Shown here: piece by piece, positions 34,787 through 45,925 of the stretch
Numbering within the stretch: position 1 is the stretch's first letter
How the letters are laid out: every line of letters begins with the position of its first letter
Assembly: GCF_014647635.1 (NCBI RefSeq)
Contig: NZ_BMPO01000002.1
Coordinates: 186,001-250,000 of the forward strand
DNA length: 64,000 bases
Direction of reading: 5' to 3'
DNA from: Pseudomonas matsuisoli
GTDB taxonomy: Bacteria > Pseudomonadota > Gammaproteobacteria > Pseudomonadales > Pseudomonadaceae
Position numbers and translations under genes: made by a program
The notes under the pieces: model-generated
What the model was told of the DNA's origin: nothing
The model's input: the letters and a program-made list of their open reading frames with translations, nothing else
Database searches by the model: none

Positions 34787-35617
34787 ATGGATTTGTGGGC
34801 TGCCTTTCAGGCATTCATTCTTGGCGTCGTCGAGGGATTGACAGAGTTTCTTCCCATCTCGAGTACAGGCCATCTGATCGTCGTCGGCGATTTGCTTGAA
34901 TTTAACGGGCAAACCGCTACTGCCTTCAAGATCATCATCCAGCTAGGCGCAATCCTCGCGGTGATGTGGGAGTTTCGCGAACGCATCCTCGGTGTGGTCA
35001 CGGGTCTACCCACGCAACCGCAAGCGCAGCGTTTCACGATCAATCTGTTGATCGCCTTCATTCCAGCGGTCGTGCTGGGGTTACTCTTCGCCGATCTCAT
35101 CGAGCACTGGCTGTTCAATCCAATTACCGTGGCTACGGCTTTGGTAGTGGGTGGCATCGTGATGATCTGGGCTGAGAAACGTGAGCATTCGATCAAGGCA
35201 GAGACCGTCGACGACATGACTTGGAGTCTTGCGCTTAAAGTGGGCTTTGCCCAGTGCCTCGCCTTGATTCCTGGCACCTCAAGGTCAGGTTCCACCATTA
35301 TTGGGGGCCTGCTTTTTGGCCTGTCACGCAAAGCCGCGACGGAGTTTTCTTTCTTCCTGGCGATGCCTACGATGGTGGCTGCGACCGTCTACTCGCTATA
35401 CAAGTACCGCGACATTCTCCGACTGGAGGATTTGCCTGTCTTCTTGATCGGATTCGTCACGACCTTCATCGTTGCGATGATCACGGTTCGTGCTCTACTG
35501 AAGTTCATTGCCAACCATAGCTATGCTGTATTTGCCTGGTACCGCATAGCGTTCGGGATTTTGATCCTGGCAACGTGGCAGTTCGGTTGGATCGACTGGA
35601 GCACGGCCGAAGGTTAA
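34787..35617 (+). CDS. uppP: Undecaprenyl-diphosphatase UppP (BacA)
   Basis: UppP recycles undecaprenyl pyrophosphate to the monophosphate carrier used for cell-wall synthesis. The 276-residue multispanning protein has the two diagnostic motifs: [20 protein letters not shown] near residue 10-30 (E-x-x-x-E plus P-x-S-S-x-x-H) and [20 protein letters not shown] (PGxSRSGxT) near 165. It has about eight transmembrane helices. ATG 34787 was chosen as the family start with TAGGAG upstream; ATG 34769 is less likely. It may also give bacitracin tolerance. Confidence 0.95.
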   Translation: MDLWAAFQAFILGVVEGLTEFLPISSTGHLIVVGDLLEFNGQTATAFKIIIQLGAILAVMWEFRERILGVVTGLPTQPQAQRFTINLLIAFIPAVVLGLLFADLIEHWLFNPITVATALVVGGIVMIWAEKREHSIKAETVDDMTWSLALKVGFAQCLALIPGTSRSGSTIIGGLLFGLSRKAATEFSFFLAMPTMVAATVYSLYKYRDILRLEDLPVFLIGFVTTFIVAMITVRALLKFIANHSYAVFAWYRIAFGILILATWQFGWIDWSTAEG

Positions 35618-35641
35618 CGATAATAAGAGGACATAAAGGTA

Positions 35642-36346
35642 ATGGCTGCTTTAGAGCTACGCGGTGTACTCAAGACCTGGGACGATGCCAAAGGATGCGG
35701 ATTCATCTCCCCTGAAGAGGGATACGGGGAAGTCTTCCTTCACATTTCCGCGGTCCGGGGTGATCGCAGACCCGCTATAGGCGACGAGCTACTCTTTATT
35801 TCGAGCATGGATCGAAAAGGCCGTCAGCGTGCGGAACATGCCCGAATCCAGGGCGGCTCGGCCTTCGATGAGCGTTCGTTTCGTCGCAAGCAAAAGCGCG
35901 TGCCGGACGCTGCCCCTGTCCAAAAGCGCCCGGAGCGTCGATCCCGCCGGCCCGGAGGTATCCAGTATCTGCCATTGAAGCTGACCGTATTCGTTGCGGC
36001 GTGCATCCTGCCAGCGCTTGGCCTTGCGCTCATGGCCTCCGCAGGGCAGTTTGTACCGCTGGTAGCCTACGCGCTGTTCAGCATCGTGGCCTACTTTTTG
36101 TTTTTCGACGACAAGCGCCGTGCCTTCAAGAAAAAACGGCGCATACCAGAAGCCTTCCTGCATTTGGTAGAGCTTCTCGGTGGGTGGCCTGGGGCGCTTT
36201 TGTCCCAGCAACGTTTTCGTCACAAGACCCGTAAATTGTCTTACCAAGGCCTGTGCTGGCTGATCGTGCTCATACATCAATTCGTATGGGCTGAATATCT
36301 CTTCATGAACGGAAGAGTCGCGAGTCTTATCCTCGATTTCCCATAA
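35642..36346 (+). CDS. Cold-shock domain-DUF1294 membrane protein
   Basis: The 234-residue protein has a cold-shock domain (LRGVLKTWDDAKGCGFISPE, VFLHISAVRG, residues 1-70), a basic linker and a DUF1294 region with about four helices (LKLTVFVAACILPALGLALM, VPLVAYALFSIVAYFLFFD, then DKRRA...WPGALLSQQRFRHKTRK.SYQ, a strongly conserved block). The family is widespread but its role is unknown. It sits 24 bp after uppP and may be co-transcribed. It is the second cold-shock membrane protein of the window. Confidence 0.87.
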   Translation: MAALELRGVLKTWDDAKGCGFISPEEGYGEVFLHISAVRGDRRPAIGDELLFISSMDRKGRQRAEHARIQGGSAFDERSFRRKQKRVPDAAPVQKRPERRSRRPGGIQYLPLKLTVFVAACILPALGLALMASAGQFVPLVAYALFSIVAYFLFFDDKRRAFKKKRRIPEAFLHLVELLGGWPGALLSQQRFRHKTRKLSYQGLCWLIVLIHQFVWAEYLFMNGRVASLILDFP

Positions 36347-36403
36347 CGAGTTCTCGCTGGAAGCTTGGAACGCATCCCATTAGTAAGCGGAGCGAAGAGC
36401 GTC

Positions 36404-37600
36404 TTACCGACGCTTCGCTCCGCTGCGTTGAAGTTCCTTTTGGTACAAGACCACGCTAAGCAGCAATCCCGCCAACGACATCAATGCCGCCGCAAGGAAG
36501 ATGTTCGCAAACCCAAGGTAGGATGCGATGAACCCCATCAGCGGGCCCGCAATGCCAAGTGCGAGGTCAAAGAACACCGCATACGCACCCAAGGCGGCTG
36601 CGCGGCTGGAGCTTGGAATGCGAGACAACACTTCGACACCTAGGGCAGGGTAAACCAGTGATAATCCGAATCCGGTCAAGGCTGCTCCAAACAGCGCAAG
36701 CTCCGGTACCGGTGCCAACCACAACATGATCAGCCCCAGGGTCTCCACGCCAAGACAGGCGATACCCACCCGATAGCCACCGATCCGCTTGATGGCGCTT
36801 GCGAACATCAAGCGCGCGCCGATGAACGCGACGCCAAAGATCGTGAGACAGTAGGCCGCGTGTTCCCATCCTTGGTCTCGGTAATAGAGTGTGATGAACG
36901 TCGCCAAGGTACCGAAGCCAATCGAACCCAGCGCTAGACCTATTCCATTAGGAGCCACTTTCAATAGTACGCTGCCAAACGCCATCCGCTCGCCAGGAAT
37001 GATGGGGGCTGGGGTTCTGTTCTTGGCGAGAAGCAAGGCGAGGAGCGCACTTACCAAGATGAACGCCCCCATACTCCAGATCCCGAGCGCGCCTACCATC
37101 AGCACTCCCAACGGCGCGCCGACTGCCATTGCACCGTAGGCCGCAATGCCGTTCCAGGAGATGACCTGAGCAGTATTGTCAGCACCTACGCGACTAATTG
37201 CCCAGCTGATGCTGCCGGTCCCGACCATACCTTGCGCGGTACCCAGTACGACACGCCCAAGTAAGAGTAGTGAATAGCTTGCGACTGGCCACTGTTCGAG
37301 GCTCGTTGCGACCAACGTAAGCAAACCGCTGACGGCGCAGCCGGCCAACCCATAAACCACTGCCTTTTTAGGGCCGAGTCGGTCTGCGACGTTACCTGCT
37401 AATGGACGCGTCACTAGCGTAGATAGGTATTGGGCGCTGATAGCGAGGCCCGCAAGGAGCGAACCCATTCCCAAGTCGTCGTTTACATACCCTGGCAGAA
37501 CGGCGAGCGGAACGCCGATGCACAGGAAGCCAATAAAGGTATAGATGACGATGGAGATGATGCTGAACGTCTGGGAGGGAGTGCGTTTTTTATTCTTCAT
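36404..37600 (-). CDS. MFS transporter, YhhS/YfcJ (UPF0226) type
   Basis: The 398-residue protein has about 12 transmembrane helices. Family blocks are [48 protein letters not shown] (the MFS loop-2 motif GxxxDRxGxKK) and [20 protein letters not shown]. The YhhS group has been linked to arabinose or herbicide efflux; the substrate here is unknown. It is single and convergent with the CSD-DUF1294 gene. Confidence 0.88.
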   Translation of the reverse strand: MKNKKRTPSQTFSIISIVIYTFIGFLCIGVPLAVLPGYVNDDLGMGSLLAGLAISAQYLSTLVTRPLAGNVADRLGPKKAVVYGLAGCAVSGLLTLVATSLEQWPVASYSLLLLGRVVLGTAQGMVGTGSISWAISRVGADNTAQVISWNGIAAYGAMAVGAPLGVLMVGALGIWSMGAFILVSALLALLLAKNRTPAPIIPGERMAFGSVLLKVAPNGIGLALGSIGFGTLATFITLYYRDQGWEHAAYCLTIFGVAFIGARLMFASAIKRIGGYRVGIACLGVETLGLIMLWLAPVPELALFGAALTGFGLSLVYPALGVEVLSRIPSSSRAAALGAYAVFFDLALGIAGPLMGFIASYLGFANIFLAAALMSLAGLLLSVVLYQKELQRSGAKRR

Positions 37601-37813
37601 ATGCGGGAAATAGCAGGCTTGACAGCCTCATAATGCGCCGCAATGCCGCTACAAGGAAAGCCTGCTAACGTTTTTTGGTAGAGAAAAGTGGCGCTATAGA
37701 GCGCAGCCGGCGTCTGAGCCCTTCGGCTGAAGGATAAAGGGCTTCCGCTGTTGACCGGGAATGATTGATCAGGTCTATCTACGATGAGAATGGTGGGCAA
37801 CGGGCTGGAGAAA

Positions 37814-37941
37814 GGTGGATGGCTTCGTCCATCCACCCTACGGGTCTCGTAGACCGGGTGCTAACCCGGGGCTACGTTTCATGGATGACCCCGCAAACGG
37901 GTTAAATCACGCTACGACTGTAGGGGCGACTTCAGTCGCCC
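37814..37941. repeat. Cluster of three intergenic palindromes
   Basis: GGTGGATGG (37814-37822) with CCATCCACC (37829-37837) is a perfect 9-bp hairpin followed by CTAC. GTAGACCGGGTGCTAACC at 37849 continues CGGGGCTAC to 37875 as a second palindrome. GGGCGAC (37924-37930) with GTCGCCC (37935-37941) is a third. They belong to the GTAGG-bordered family found at 7928, 13203 and 24585. Confidence 0.7.
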
Positions 37942-37988
37942 GCAGTGTATGGAGCAGGTGGGGGGCATCCTCCATCATCCTTGCAGGA

Positions 37989-39578
<1,590 letters not shown>

Positions 39579-40045
39579 GATTTTACCTTTCTAGAAACAT
39601 TGGCTTGCGCCCTCGACGCCGGAGGGGGCGAAGAGATGGCTCGCGGGCGGCGAATCAGGGGGCGAAGCGAGGTGGAGATGCGTGGACGCAAAATTGTCGC
39701 ACAACTCGGTCAGCCATCCTATGGCGAAGCCGAACGCGTAGGCCGAGCGGCCGGGGGGGAGAAATTATGCAATTGCATGCAAAGGCAGGATCAATGCCCA
39801 ATGCTAAAAGTTGCACGCAATGAAGAGTCCCAAACCTTGGTTTGGAAATACCGAAACTCACTTCTTGAAAGAAACCCAGCCAATAGGGAATGGGTCAATG
39901 CCATCAAAACTGCAAGACCAAAGGCTTACGTCTGCATGCGGTGAGTTGCATAGCGATATAAGCGAAGCGAGCAGCACGGCTGCATCTTTCCGCAAATAGC
40001 GACTAGGCCCCTAGGCATGAGGCGCGCACGGCGAAAAAGCTACGA
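39579..40045. other. Intergenic stretch between ybiT and the small tandem genes
   Basis: About 465 bp. Frames on the plus strand around 39600-39950 have no family match and look like chance readings. A 12-bp palindrome (CTAGGCCCCTAG) is at 40003-40014. No RNA gene or promoter is certain. Confidence 0.4.
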
Positions 40046-40201
40046 CTAACTGGTGGCTCGGGTAACCACGCCGCGCGGCTTAACCATACGCCCAACAAAA
40101 TGAACAACACGCTCGATAAATGAAAGACGGGTGCGTGCTGGGAGCGGCTCGGCAAACGCATTAGTGTTTTCGAGATCCTGCATAGAGTCAGCGAAGCTCA
40201 T
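40046..40201 (-). CDS. Small tandem paralogue 3 (51 residues), unknown family
   Basis: The product begins MSFADSMQDLENTNAF and continues with a basic segment containing RLSFIERVVHFVGRMVKPRG and ending with TRATS. AAAGGA lies 7 nt before the ATG. The first 11 residues and the later F-I-E...PR pattern are shared with the two upstream genes, while the middle is variable. The C-terminal half is an amphipathic cationic helix in prediction by eye. Such a layout fits either small regulatory proteins or leader-like peptides. I do not recognise the family. Confidence 0.8.
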   Translation of the reverse strand: MSFADSMQDLENTNAFAEPLPARTRLSFIERVVHFVGRMVKPRGVVTRATS

Positions 40202-40258
40202 GATTTGTCCTTTATCTCAGCAGAAAAAAGTAATCGAGATATGCCTACGCTTGGGCGA

Positions 40259-40411
40259 TCAGCTAGAGGTGCGAGTGTAGGTAGCGCGTGGTGCGACCAT
40301 GCGTGCGAAAGTCTTCAGAACTTCGATGAAACGCGGGCGAGAGCGCTTGGCACTAGGCGCGGCGTTCACGTTGGTGGCTTCCAGGTCCTGCATGCATTCG
40401 GCAAAGCTCAT
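40259..40411 (-). CDS. Small tandem paralogue 2 (50 residues), unknown family
   Basis: The product begins MSFAECMQDLEATNVN and ends PRATYTRTSS, with RPRFIEVLKTFARMVA between. GAGGAG lies 8 nt before ATG 40411; an earlier in-frame ATG at 40441 lacks a ribosome-binding site, and the shared MSFA start favours 40411. Its size, shared N-terminus and PR near the end make it a clear paralogue of the genes on both sides, which are 48-60 bp apart on the same strand. Confidence 0.82.
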   Translation of the reverse strand: MSFAECMQDLEATNVNAAPSAKRSRPRFIEVLKTFARMVAPRATYTRTSS

Positions 40412-40454
40412 AGCGGTCACTCCTCGATAAGGGTAGGGCAAAACGATGAAGCAA

Positions 40455-40610
40455 CTAGTTTTTAATATGCTGAGCTACTGGGCGAGCACTAAGTGCGCGG
40501 GAGACTTTTTTAACGATAGTTTCAAAAAAGCTAGCGCGAGGAGCTTTAACTACGACATCTGAGTATTCGTTCATTTTTTCCAGGTCGTTCATGCAGTCGG
40601 CGAAGCTCAT
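40455..40610 (-). CDS. Small tandem paralogue 1 (51 residues), unknown family
   Basis: The product begins MSFADCMNDLEKMNEY, continues with basic RASFFETIVKKVSRALSARP and ends HIKN. AAAGGAA lies 7 nt before the ATG. It is the first and most diverged of the three. The shared N-terminal block MSFAD-C-M-(Q/N)-DLE with a free Cys at residue 6 (also in copy 2) is notable. A promoter is visible upstream. No signal peptide or membrane helix is present. Confidence 0.8.
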   Translation of the reverse strand: MSFADCMNDLEKMNEYSDVVVKAPRASFFETIVKKVSRALSARPVAQHIKN

Positions 40611-40689
40611 AGCGATTTCCTTTTTCACTTAGTTATAAGTCTGCGATGAGAGGAGTTGATCCCTTCCCTTCGCCGTTCGATGGAGCTAA

Positions 40690-40717
40690 TCATTACCGTG
40701 TTTGCGTCAGTGTGCAA
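40690..40717 (-). promoter_or_regulatory. Candidate promoter of the small tandem genes
   Basis: On the minus strand TTGCAC (-35) and TAATGA (-10) are separated by 16 bp, about 80 bp upstream of the first small gene, followed by an AT-rich leader. It is a reasonable sigma-70-like promoter for the three genes. Confidence 0.45.
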
Positions 40718-41589
40718 GTAAAAAATTTGATTTTTTCGAAAAAAAGTTTGAAGAATGTGGCGGGGGAAAGTGTGTGTTCAAAGCGGAAATAATTAATAAG
40801 GAACAAACTAGTTCCGTCCCCACGATATTGGGCAATCGCAAACTTCACTAGGCGTCAATTACGTCGTTCTTAGTTTCCTTAGTTATCAGGTTACCGTACG
40901 CGGCGGCCCGCTCCGCGTATGCCTTTGCGCCGCGGTATTGCGAGAGTTGAGGCCTGCCGACTGACCGGATGGCAGGGTGGACTTACCGCATTGGTTTCCC
41001 GGGTGCGAATGAGGTTTTGCTAATCGCATTGAGACCTTCCTTGATAACGATGACTAGACTATGGACAGTTTTTTTCTTGTCGGGGTTTCTGCCCAAATAA
41101 TGGCGCCGTAATATCGACTCTTAATGCTCTGATATTGATCCGATTCCGTTCAAAATTCGCGGTGCCCAGGCACTACCTTAGCGCATAGGTCACCGTGCAA
41201 ATGTGTCATGACAACCAATGTAACGAGTATCGAGCTCATAGTATGCGCGGGAATAGACAGGGGCGCGACACCTGGCCTTTCCTCCTGCTAAGTGGCGACC
41301 GCCCCGTAAACCTTGGGAATGCCGAAAACTTGGTCTTCACCAGTTACTTAACTGCGCATCCGCTCGAGATGAACCGCCAAGTTTTTCTCAAGTTTCCGCG
41401 CCCGCCGGCGACAAATCGGCGCAGTAAAACAGACAACGCCTGATTGGAGGGCGCCGGAGCAGCGGGGCCGTGTTAGTGCCGCCGGTCTGCCCGTCCCATT
41501 TTATGCCCTGCACGGCACGCTCCGCTGCGCAGGCTAGACAGCTCGGGCGCTGCTATACCTAAAGAACATCGGGCCATCAGGAACACAGC
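40718..41589. other. Long stretch without a recognisable gene
   Basis: Almost 900 bp between the small-gene cluster and the chemoreceptor gene. A plus-strand frame at 41195-41443 has no convincing features. The palindrome GGAAC...GTTCC is at 40800-40815. I see no tRNA, no repeat array and no terminator. This would be the place to look for an unannotated small RNA. Confidence 0.45.
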
Positions 41590-43155
41590 ATGCGCAACAA
41601 TTTGCCGGTTACATCTCGCGAGCGAACGTTCAAGCCGGACGAACGCCTTATCTCCACGACCGATCTCACGAGCAAGATTACGTATTGCAACGATGCCTTC
41701 GTCGAGATCAGCGGTTTCACGCGGGAAGAATTGATTGGGCAACCGCACAACCTGGTACGCCACCCAGATATGCCGGCATCTGTGTTCAAGCACATGTGGG
41801 AAACCATCAGCCAAGGCAAGCCTTGGATGGGATTGGTTAAGAACCGCGCCAAAAATGGCGATTTTTATTGGGTTAGCGCCTACGTGACACCTGTGTTGGA
41901 GAGTGGCCGCGTAGTGGGTTACGAATCGGTTCGCTCGCTGCCAACGGCGCGCCAAAAAGAGCGCGCTGAAGCCGTATACGCTCGCCTGCGCGAGGGAAAA
42001 CCCGCCATTAGCTCGCTCAAACGCATTTGGCGGGACATGCGTCTGTCGGTAGCGTCGATCGTTGCTGCGCTGTTGTTGCTGGCAGGCTATGCGCTGCTGC
42101 CGCCAGCGGCCTTCGTGGTTCTATTGATCGTGTGCATGGCATCCGTTGCGGTGTACCAGCTGCATCATGCCCGTACGACCATACAGCGGACATTGAGCGA
42201 ACATCCAAAGGCATTTACGAGCCCGTTGGTCGCGTTGACCTACAGCGACAATGCCGGGATTCAAGCGCAATTGGACCTTGCAATCATCAGTGAAGAAGCT
42301 CGCTTGCAAACGGCGCTCACGCGTTTGGAGGATGCATCGGATAGCGTTCGGCAACGTGCCGTGCAGTCGGCGGAATTGTCTGCATCCAGCGCAGACCTGC
42401 TGGATCGTCAGCGCAGTGAAACCGATCAGTCGGCTGCGGCGATCAACCAGATGGCGGCTACTATTCAAGAGGTCGCGCATAACGTCCAATCTACGGCCCA
42501 GGCTGCAGAAGACGCTGACCGCCTCGCACAACAAGGTCGCGGACTTGCGGGCGATAGCCTGCAAGCGATTCGGCACATGGCCAAAGCCGTGGGTGATATC
42601 GGTCATGCTGTGCACGAGTTGGCCGAATCCACGCGATCCATTGGTGGTGTGACCGAAACCATCGCGTCGATCGCGGACCAGACCAACCTGCTTGCGCTAA
42701 ACGCCGCGATCGAAGCGGCGCGCGCGGGCGAGCAAGGACGGGGGTTCGCAGTGGTCGCCGACGAGGTGAGGGCACTCGCTGCCCGTACTCGTGAGTCTAC
42801 GGAACAAATCCAGCAGATCGTTTCTTCGTTGCGTTCCGGCGCTGAGCACGCAGTTGACACTGCCAGCAAGGGTGAGGATATCGCCCAATCGAGTGTTGCG
42901 AGTGTTGAGGCAGTGCGCGAAGCGTTAGACGGTATCAGTTCCGCGGTGAGCCGGATCACGTCGATGAGTCAACAAATGGCAGCTGCGTCCGAAGAGCAGA
43001 GTCACGTGGCAGACGACATTAACCAGCAGATTACTCGTATTGCCGAATTGTCAGACCATAGTACGGGCCAAGCCCAACAGAGCGCGCAGATCGGTAAGGA
43101 GCTCGAGCAAATGGCGGGGTATCTGAACAGCCTGGCGGAGCGTTTCAACCGGTAG
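41590..43155 (+). CDS. Methyl-accepting chemotaxis protein with PAS domain (Aer-like)
   Basis: The 521-residue chemoreceptor has an N-terminal PAS domain ([53 protein letters not shown]) typical of the FAD-binding energy sensor Aer. Two short hydrophobic helices at about 150-190 ([19 protein letters not shown]) anchor it. The C-terminal signalling hairpin contains the invariant tip [20 protein letters not shown] and [17 protein letters not shown]. It probably senses redox or energy status and signals to CheA. Confidence 0.93.
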   Translation: MRNNLPVTSRERTFKPDERLISTTDLTSKITYCNDAFVEISGFTREELIGQPHNLVRHPDMPASVFKHMWETISQGKPWMGLVKNRAKNGDFYWVSAYVTPVLESGRVVGYESVRSLPTARQKERAEAVYARLREGKPAISSLKRIWRDMRLSVASIVAALLLLAGYALLPPAAFVVLLIVCMASVAVYQLHHARTTIQRTLSEHPKAFTSPLVALTYSDNAGIQAQLDLAIISEEARLQTALTRLEDASDSVRQRAVQSAELSASSADLLDRQRSETDQSAAAINQMAATIQEVAHNVQSTAQAAEDADRLAQQGRGLAGDSLQAIRHMAKAVGDIGHAVHELAESTRSIGGVTETIASIADQTNLLALNAAIEAARAGEQGRGFAVVADEVRALAARTRESTEQIQQIVSSLRSGAEHAVDTASKGEDIAQSSVASVEAVREALDGISSAVSRITSMSQQMAAASEEQSHVADDINQQITRIAELSDHSTGQAQQSAQIGKELEQMAGYLNSLAERFNR

Positions 43156-43230
43156 CTGAACGCAGGCTAGCGTAGATTGACGTGCCGCTCGGGCATAGGC
43201 ATGGTGGCGCCTTTTCGTATTCGTACTCGC

Positions 43231-43872
43231 ATGCCCAGACCGCAATGTTCTAAATGCATGAGGCCAGCAAGCCTATGCTTGTGTGCGTACATTCCTCATC
43301 TGCACAGTGCGACGCGGGTGCTGGTGCTGCAGCACCCGAGTGAACAGCGCCACGCATTGAACACCGCTCGTCTCGCTGCGCTAGGGCTTGCGAATGCCGA
43401 GTTGTTGGTCGGCGAAGTTTTCAGCGACCTTCAAGCGCATTTGGTTGCCAGCGGTCGCCGCGCTCTGCTCTTGTTCCCTGGCGATCATTCGGTCGCGCTT
43501 TCCAACGTCGAGCCAGCCGGTGAGGCTGGCGATTTGTTGGTCGTCCCAGACGGAACCTGGCGTAAAGCACGGAAGCTGCTCTATATGAATCCATGCCTGC
43601 TCGAGCTACCACGGGTTACGCTCCCAATTGGTGGGCGATCCCGCTACCGCTTGCGCAAGGCGCCGTCAGAGGACGCGCTCTCGACATTGGAAGCAGTCGT
43701 TGGCGCCCTTAACGTGCTGGAGCAGCCGCAGCGTTTCGATGCGCTGCTCGAACCTTTCGAGCGTCTGATCGATGGGCAGATCAGTGCAATGGGTCACGAC
43801 GTTTACCTTCGCAACCATGCGTCTTCGATCGCATACCAAGAAAGATCGATGCGTTCGGATAACGAGTCCTAG
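43231..43872 (+). CDS. tRNA-uridine aminocarboxypropyltransferase (DTW-domain, TapT-like)
   Basis: The ~213-residue DTW protein uses S-adenosylmethionine to make acp3U in tRNA. It has the N-terminal four-cysteine cluster RPQCSKCMRPASLCLCAYIP, LVLQHPSEQRHALNTARLAA and the family's core VPDGTWRKARKLLYMNP, where the DTW motif reads DGTW. GGRSRYRLRKAP and LSTLEAV complete the pattern. The start is uncertain between 43201 and 43231; 43231 gives the family's short N-terminus. It is a single gene next to the chemoreceptor. Confidence 0.87.
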   Translation: MPRPQCSKCMRPASLCLCAYIPHLHSATRVLVLQHPSEQRHALNTARLAALGLANAELLVGEVFSDLQAHLVASGRRALLLFPGDHSVALSNVEPAGEAGDLLVVPDGTWRKARKLLYMNPCLLELPRVTLPIGGRSRYRLRKAPSEDALSTLEAVVGALNVLEQPQRFDALLEPFERLIDGQISAMGHDVYLRNHASSIAYQERSMRSDNES

Positions 43873-44022
43873 ACGAGATCTTCCAAGGAACGTTCACGAA
43901 AACCGCTGCGTCTACTGACCGTATGCGTCCAGCTGTCCCGATGTGCATCTCGTTCATCCCTTAGGGTTGAGCGGGAGAGCAAATGGTCACGGCTGGAGCA
44001 GTTGTCCTTAGAAGGAGCATTC

Positions 44023-45042
44023 ATGTCGAACGTCAAAAGCACACGTATCGTCCTCGCCGCGCGCCCGAGTGGGCGGCCCGCCGAGGATGATTTTCGTACG
44101 CAAACCGAAGAACTCCCAGCGCTGAAAGACGGGCAGGTATTACTGAAAATCCTGTATTTGTCACTTGATCCGTATATGCGCGAGCGCATGAAGGATGCCA
44201 AGTCCTACGCGCCTCCGTTGCAAATCGGCGACGTGATCGTCGGTGGTACGGTTGGAGAGGTGGTTGAGAGTCGGCATGGCGAGTTCAGTCCAGGGGATAC
44301 GGTGCTTTCTTACTCAGGATGGAAAACGCATGCGGTGGAAGACGGCGAAAGCTTGCGAAAGCTCGACCCATCCAAAACACCCGTCACGACCGCGTTGGGC
44401 GTGCTGGGTATGCCTGGGTTCACGGCCTATAGCGGTCTCTTGACGATTGGGCAACCAAAGCCTGGCGAGACCGTCGTCGTCGCGGCCGCGAGCGGCCCCG
44501 TGGGATCGGCAGTGGGCCAGATCGCGCGTCTCAAAGGTGCCCGAGTGGTGGGCATCGCAGGCGGCGCGAAGAAGTGTGCGTTGCTAAAGAACGAGTTCGA
44601 CTTCGATGAGGCAATCGATCATCGTGGCGAAGACTTTCCAGAGCGACTGAAGGCCGCTTGCCCACAAGGCATCGATGTCTACTTCGAAAATGTCGGTGGT
44701 CCCGTGTGGGACGCGGTTTTCCCGCTTCTCAACACCTACGCGCGGGTGCCGGTTTGCGGACTAGTCGCGCACTACAATCAAACCGGGGCGGCCGAAGGCT
44801 CGGACCGCTTGCCGGGCATGATGCGCGAGATACTGCATAAGAGTCTAACCATCCGCGGATTCATCCAGACCGAATTCGTGGAAACCCAGATGTGTGCCTT
44901 CAGTGAGGAAATGTCCGAGTGGGTCGCTAACGGGCAGGTGAAATACCGCGAGGACATCATCGACGGTTTGGAGAACGCCCCGGCCGCGTTCGCGGGGCTC
45001 CTCGAAGGCAAAAACGTTGGTAAGCTCATTGTGAAGCTATAA
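44023..45042 (+). CDS. NADP-dependent oxidoreductase, CurA/YncB (leukotriene B4 dehydrogenase-like)
   Basis: The 339-residue protein is a medium-chain zinc-independent reductase. It has the family start RIVLAARPSGRPAEDDFRTQ, YLSLDPYMRERM, and the Rossmann motif VVAAASGPVGSAVGQIARLKGARVVGIAGG near 150-180, followed by YFENVGGPVWDAVFPLLN. It probably reduces the alkene bond of alpha,beta-unsaturated ketones such as curcumin. ATG 44023 was chosen because AAGGAG lies just upstream. It is followed 4 bp later by the exonuclease III gene, so the two are co-transcribed. Confidence 0.92.
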   Translation: MSNVKSTRIVLAARPSGRPAEDDFRTQTEELPALKDGQVLLKILYLSLDPYMRERMKDAKSYAPPLQIGDVIVGGTVGEVVESRHGEFSPGDTVLSYSGWKTHAVEDGESLRKLDPSKTPVTTALGVLGMPGFTAYSGLLTIGQPKPGETVVVAAASGPVGSAVGQIARLKGARVVGIAGGAKKCALLKNEFDFDEAIDHRGEDFPERLKAACPQGIDVYFENVGGPVWDAVFPLLNTYARVPVCGLVAHYNQTGAAEGSDRLPGMMREILHKSLTIRGFIQTEFVETQMCAFSEEMSEWVANGQVKYREDIIDGLENAPAAFAGLLEGKNVGKLIVKL

Positions 45043-45046
45043 GCCC

Positions 45047-45838
45047 ATGGACACGTTGAAGATTGCCACCTTCAACATCAATGGCATCCGTTCACGGCTT
45101 CCGTTGCTGTTGACGTGGCTCGGAAGAGAGCGGCCCGACGTCGTTTGCCTGCAGGAATTGAAGGCGCCTGATGCCGCGTTCCCCATAACGGAAATAGCTC
45201 AGGCGGGTTACGGAGCACTCTGGCACGGGCAATCTTCCTGGAACGGCGTGGCAATACTGGCTCGGGACATGGAGCCCTTGGAAATTCGCCGAGGACTACC
45301 CGGTGATCCGGGCGACAAGCAGAGTCGCTATTTGGAAGCTGCAGTGCACGGGGTCATCGTCGCGAGCCTTTATCTCCCGAATGGCAACCCGCAACCAGGG
45401 CCCAAGTTCGACTACAAGCTCGCCTGGTTCGAGCGCTTCATCGCACATGCGCAGGCGTTGTGGCGTAGCGGCCATCCGGTTGTATTGGCGGGCGATTACA
45501 ACGTCGTGCCGACGGATGCGGATATCTACAGTACCCGCTCCTGGCAAAAAGACGCGCTGCTTCAGCCCGAGAGCCGCGCCTGTTTCAAGCGGCTGTTGGC
45601 GCAGGGCTGGACGGACGCATTAAGGGCTCATTTCGGCAATGAACGGATCTACACCTTCTGGGATTATTTCCGCCAGCATTGGCAGCGCGATGCCGGGTTG
45701 CGCATTGATCACCTCCTGCTCAGCCAGGCCGTTGCAGGTGAGCTCGTGGACGCGGGCGTGGACCGATGGGTGAGGGGAGAAGAGAAGGCCAGCGATCACG
45801 CCCCCGCATGGGTGAGTATTCGTCGCCCAACGCAATAG
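45047..45838 (+). CDS. xth: Exodeoxyribonuclease III / AP endonuclease
   Basis: The 263-residue Xth-family nuclease cuts abasic sites and removes blocked 3' ends in base-excision repair. Motifs are IATFNINGIRSRL (substrate Asn), VVCLQELKAPD (metal-binding Glu), VVLAGDYNVVPTDADI (Asp-Asn catalytic pair), RIDHLLLS and the final SDHAPAWV (catalytic His). The length is normal. It is translationally close to the reductase upstream. Pseudomonas usually carries more than one Xth homologue, so the copy name is not given. Confidence 0.93.
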   Translation: MDTLKIATFNINGIRSRLPLLLTWLGRERPDVVCLQELKAPDAAFPITEIAQAGYGALWHGQSSWNGVAILARDMEPLEIRRGLPGDPGDKQSRYLEAAVHGVIVASLYLPNGNPQPGPKFDYKLAWFERFIAHAQALWRSGHPVVLAGDYNVVPTDADIYSTRSWQKDALLQPESRACFKRLLAQGWTDALRAHFGNERIYTFWDYFRQHWQRDAGLRIDHLLLSQAVAGELVDAGVDRWVRGEEKASDHAPAWVSIRRPTQ

Positions 45839-45925
45839 ACGTCAATACGTAAGTCTCTCTAATACCTGTAAAACCCTGCAATTCGCAGGTGGTAATCGCA
45901 GGTTCGATAGCATAAAGTAGCCGCC

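Noticed and set aside
41195-41443. 82-codon plus-strand frame in the gene-free region
   Set aside because: No ribosome-binding site, no recognised domain and an irregular composition; it is recorded only as a weak possibility.
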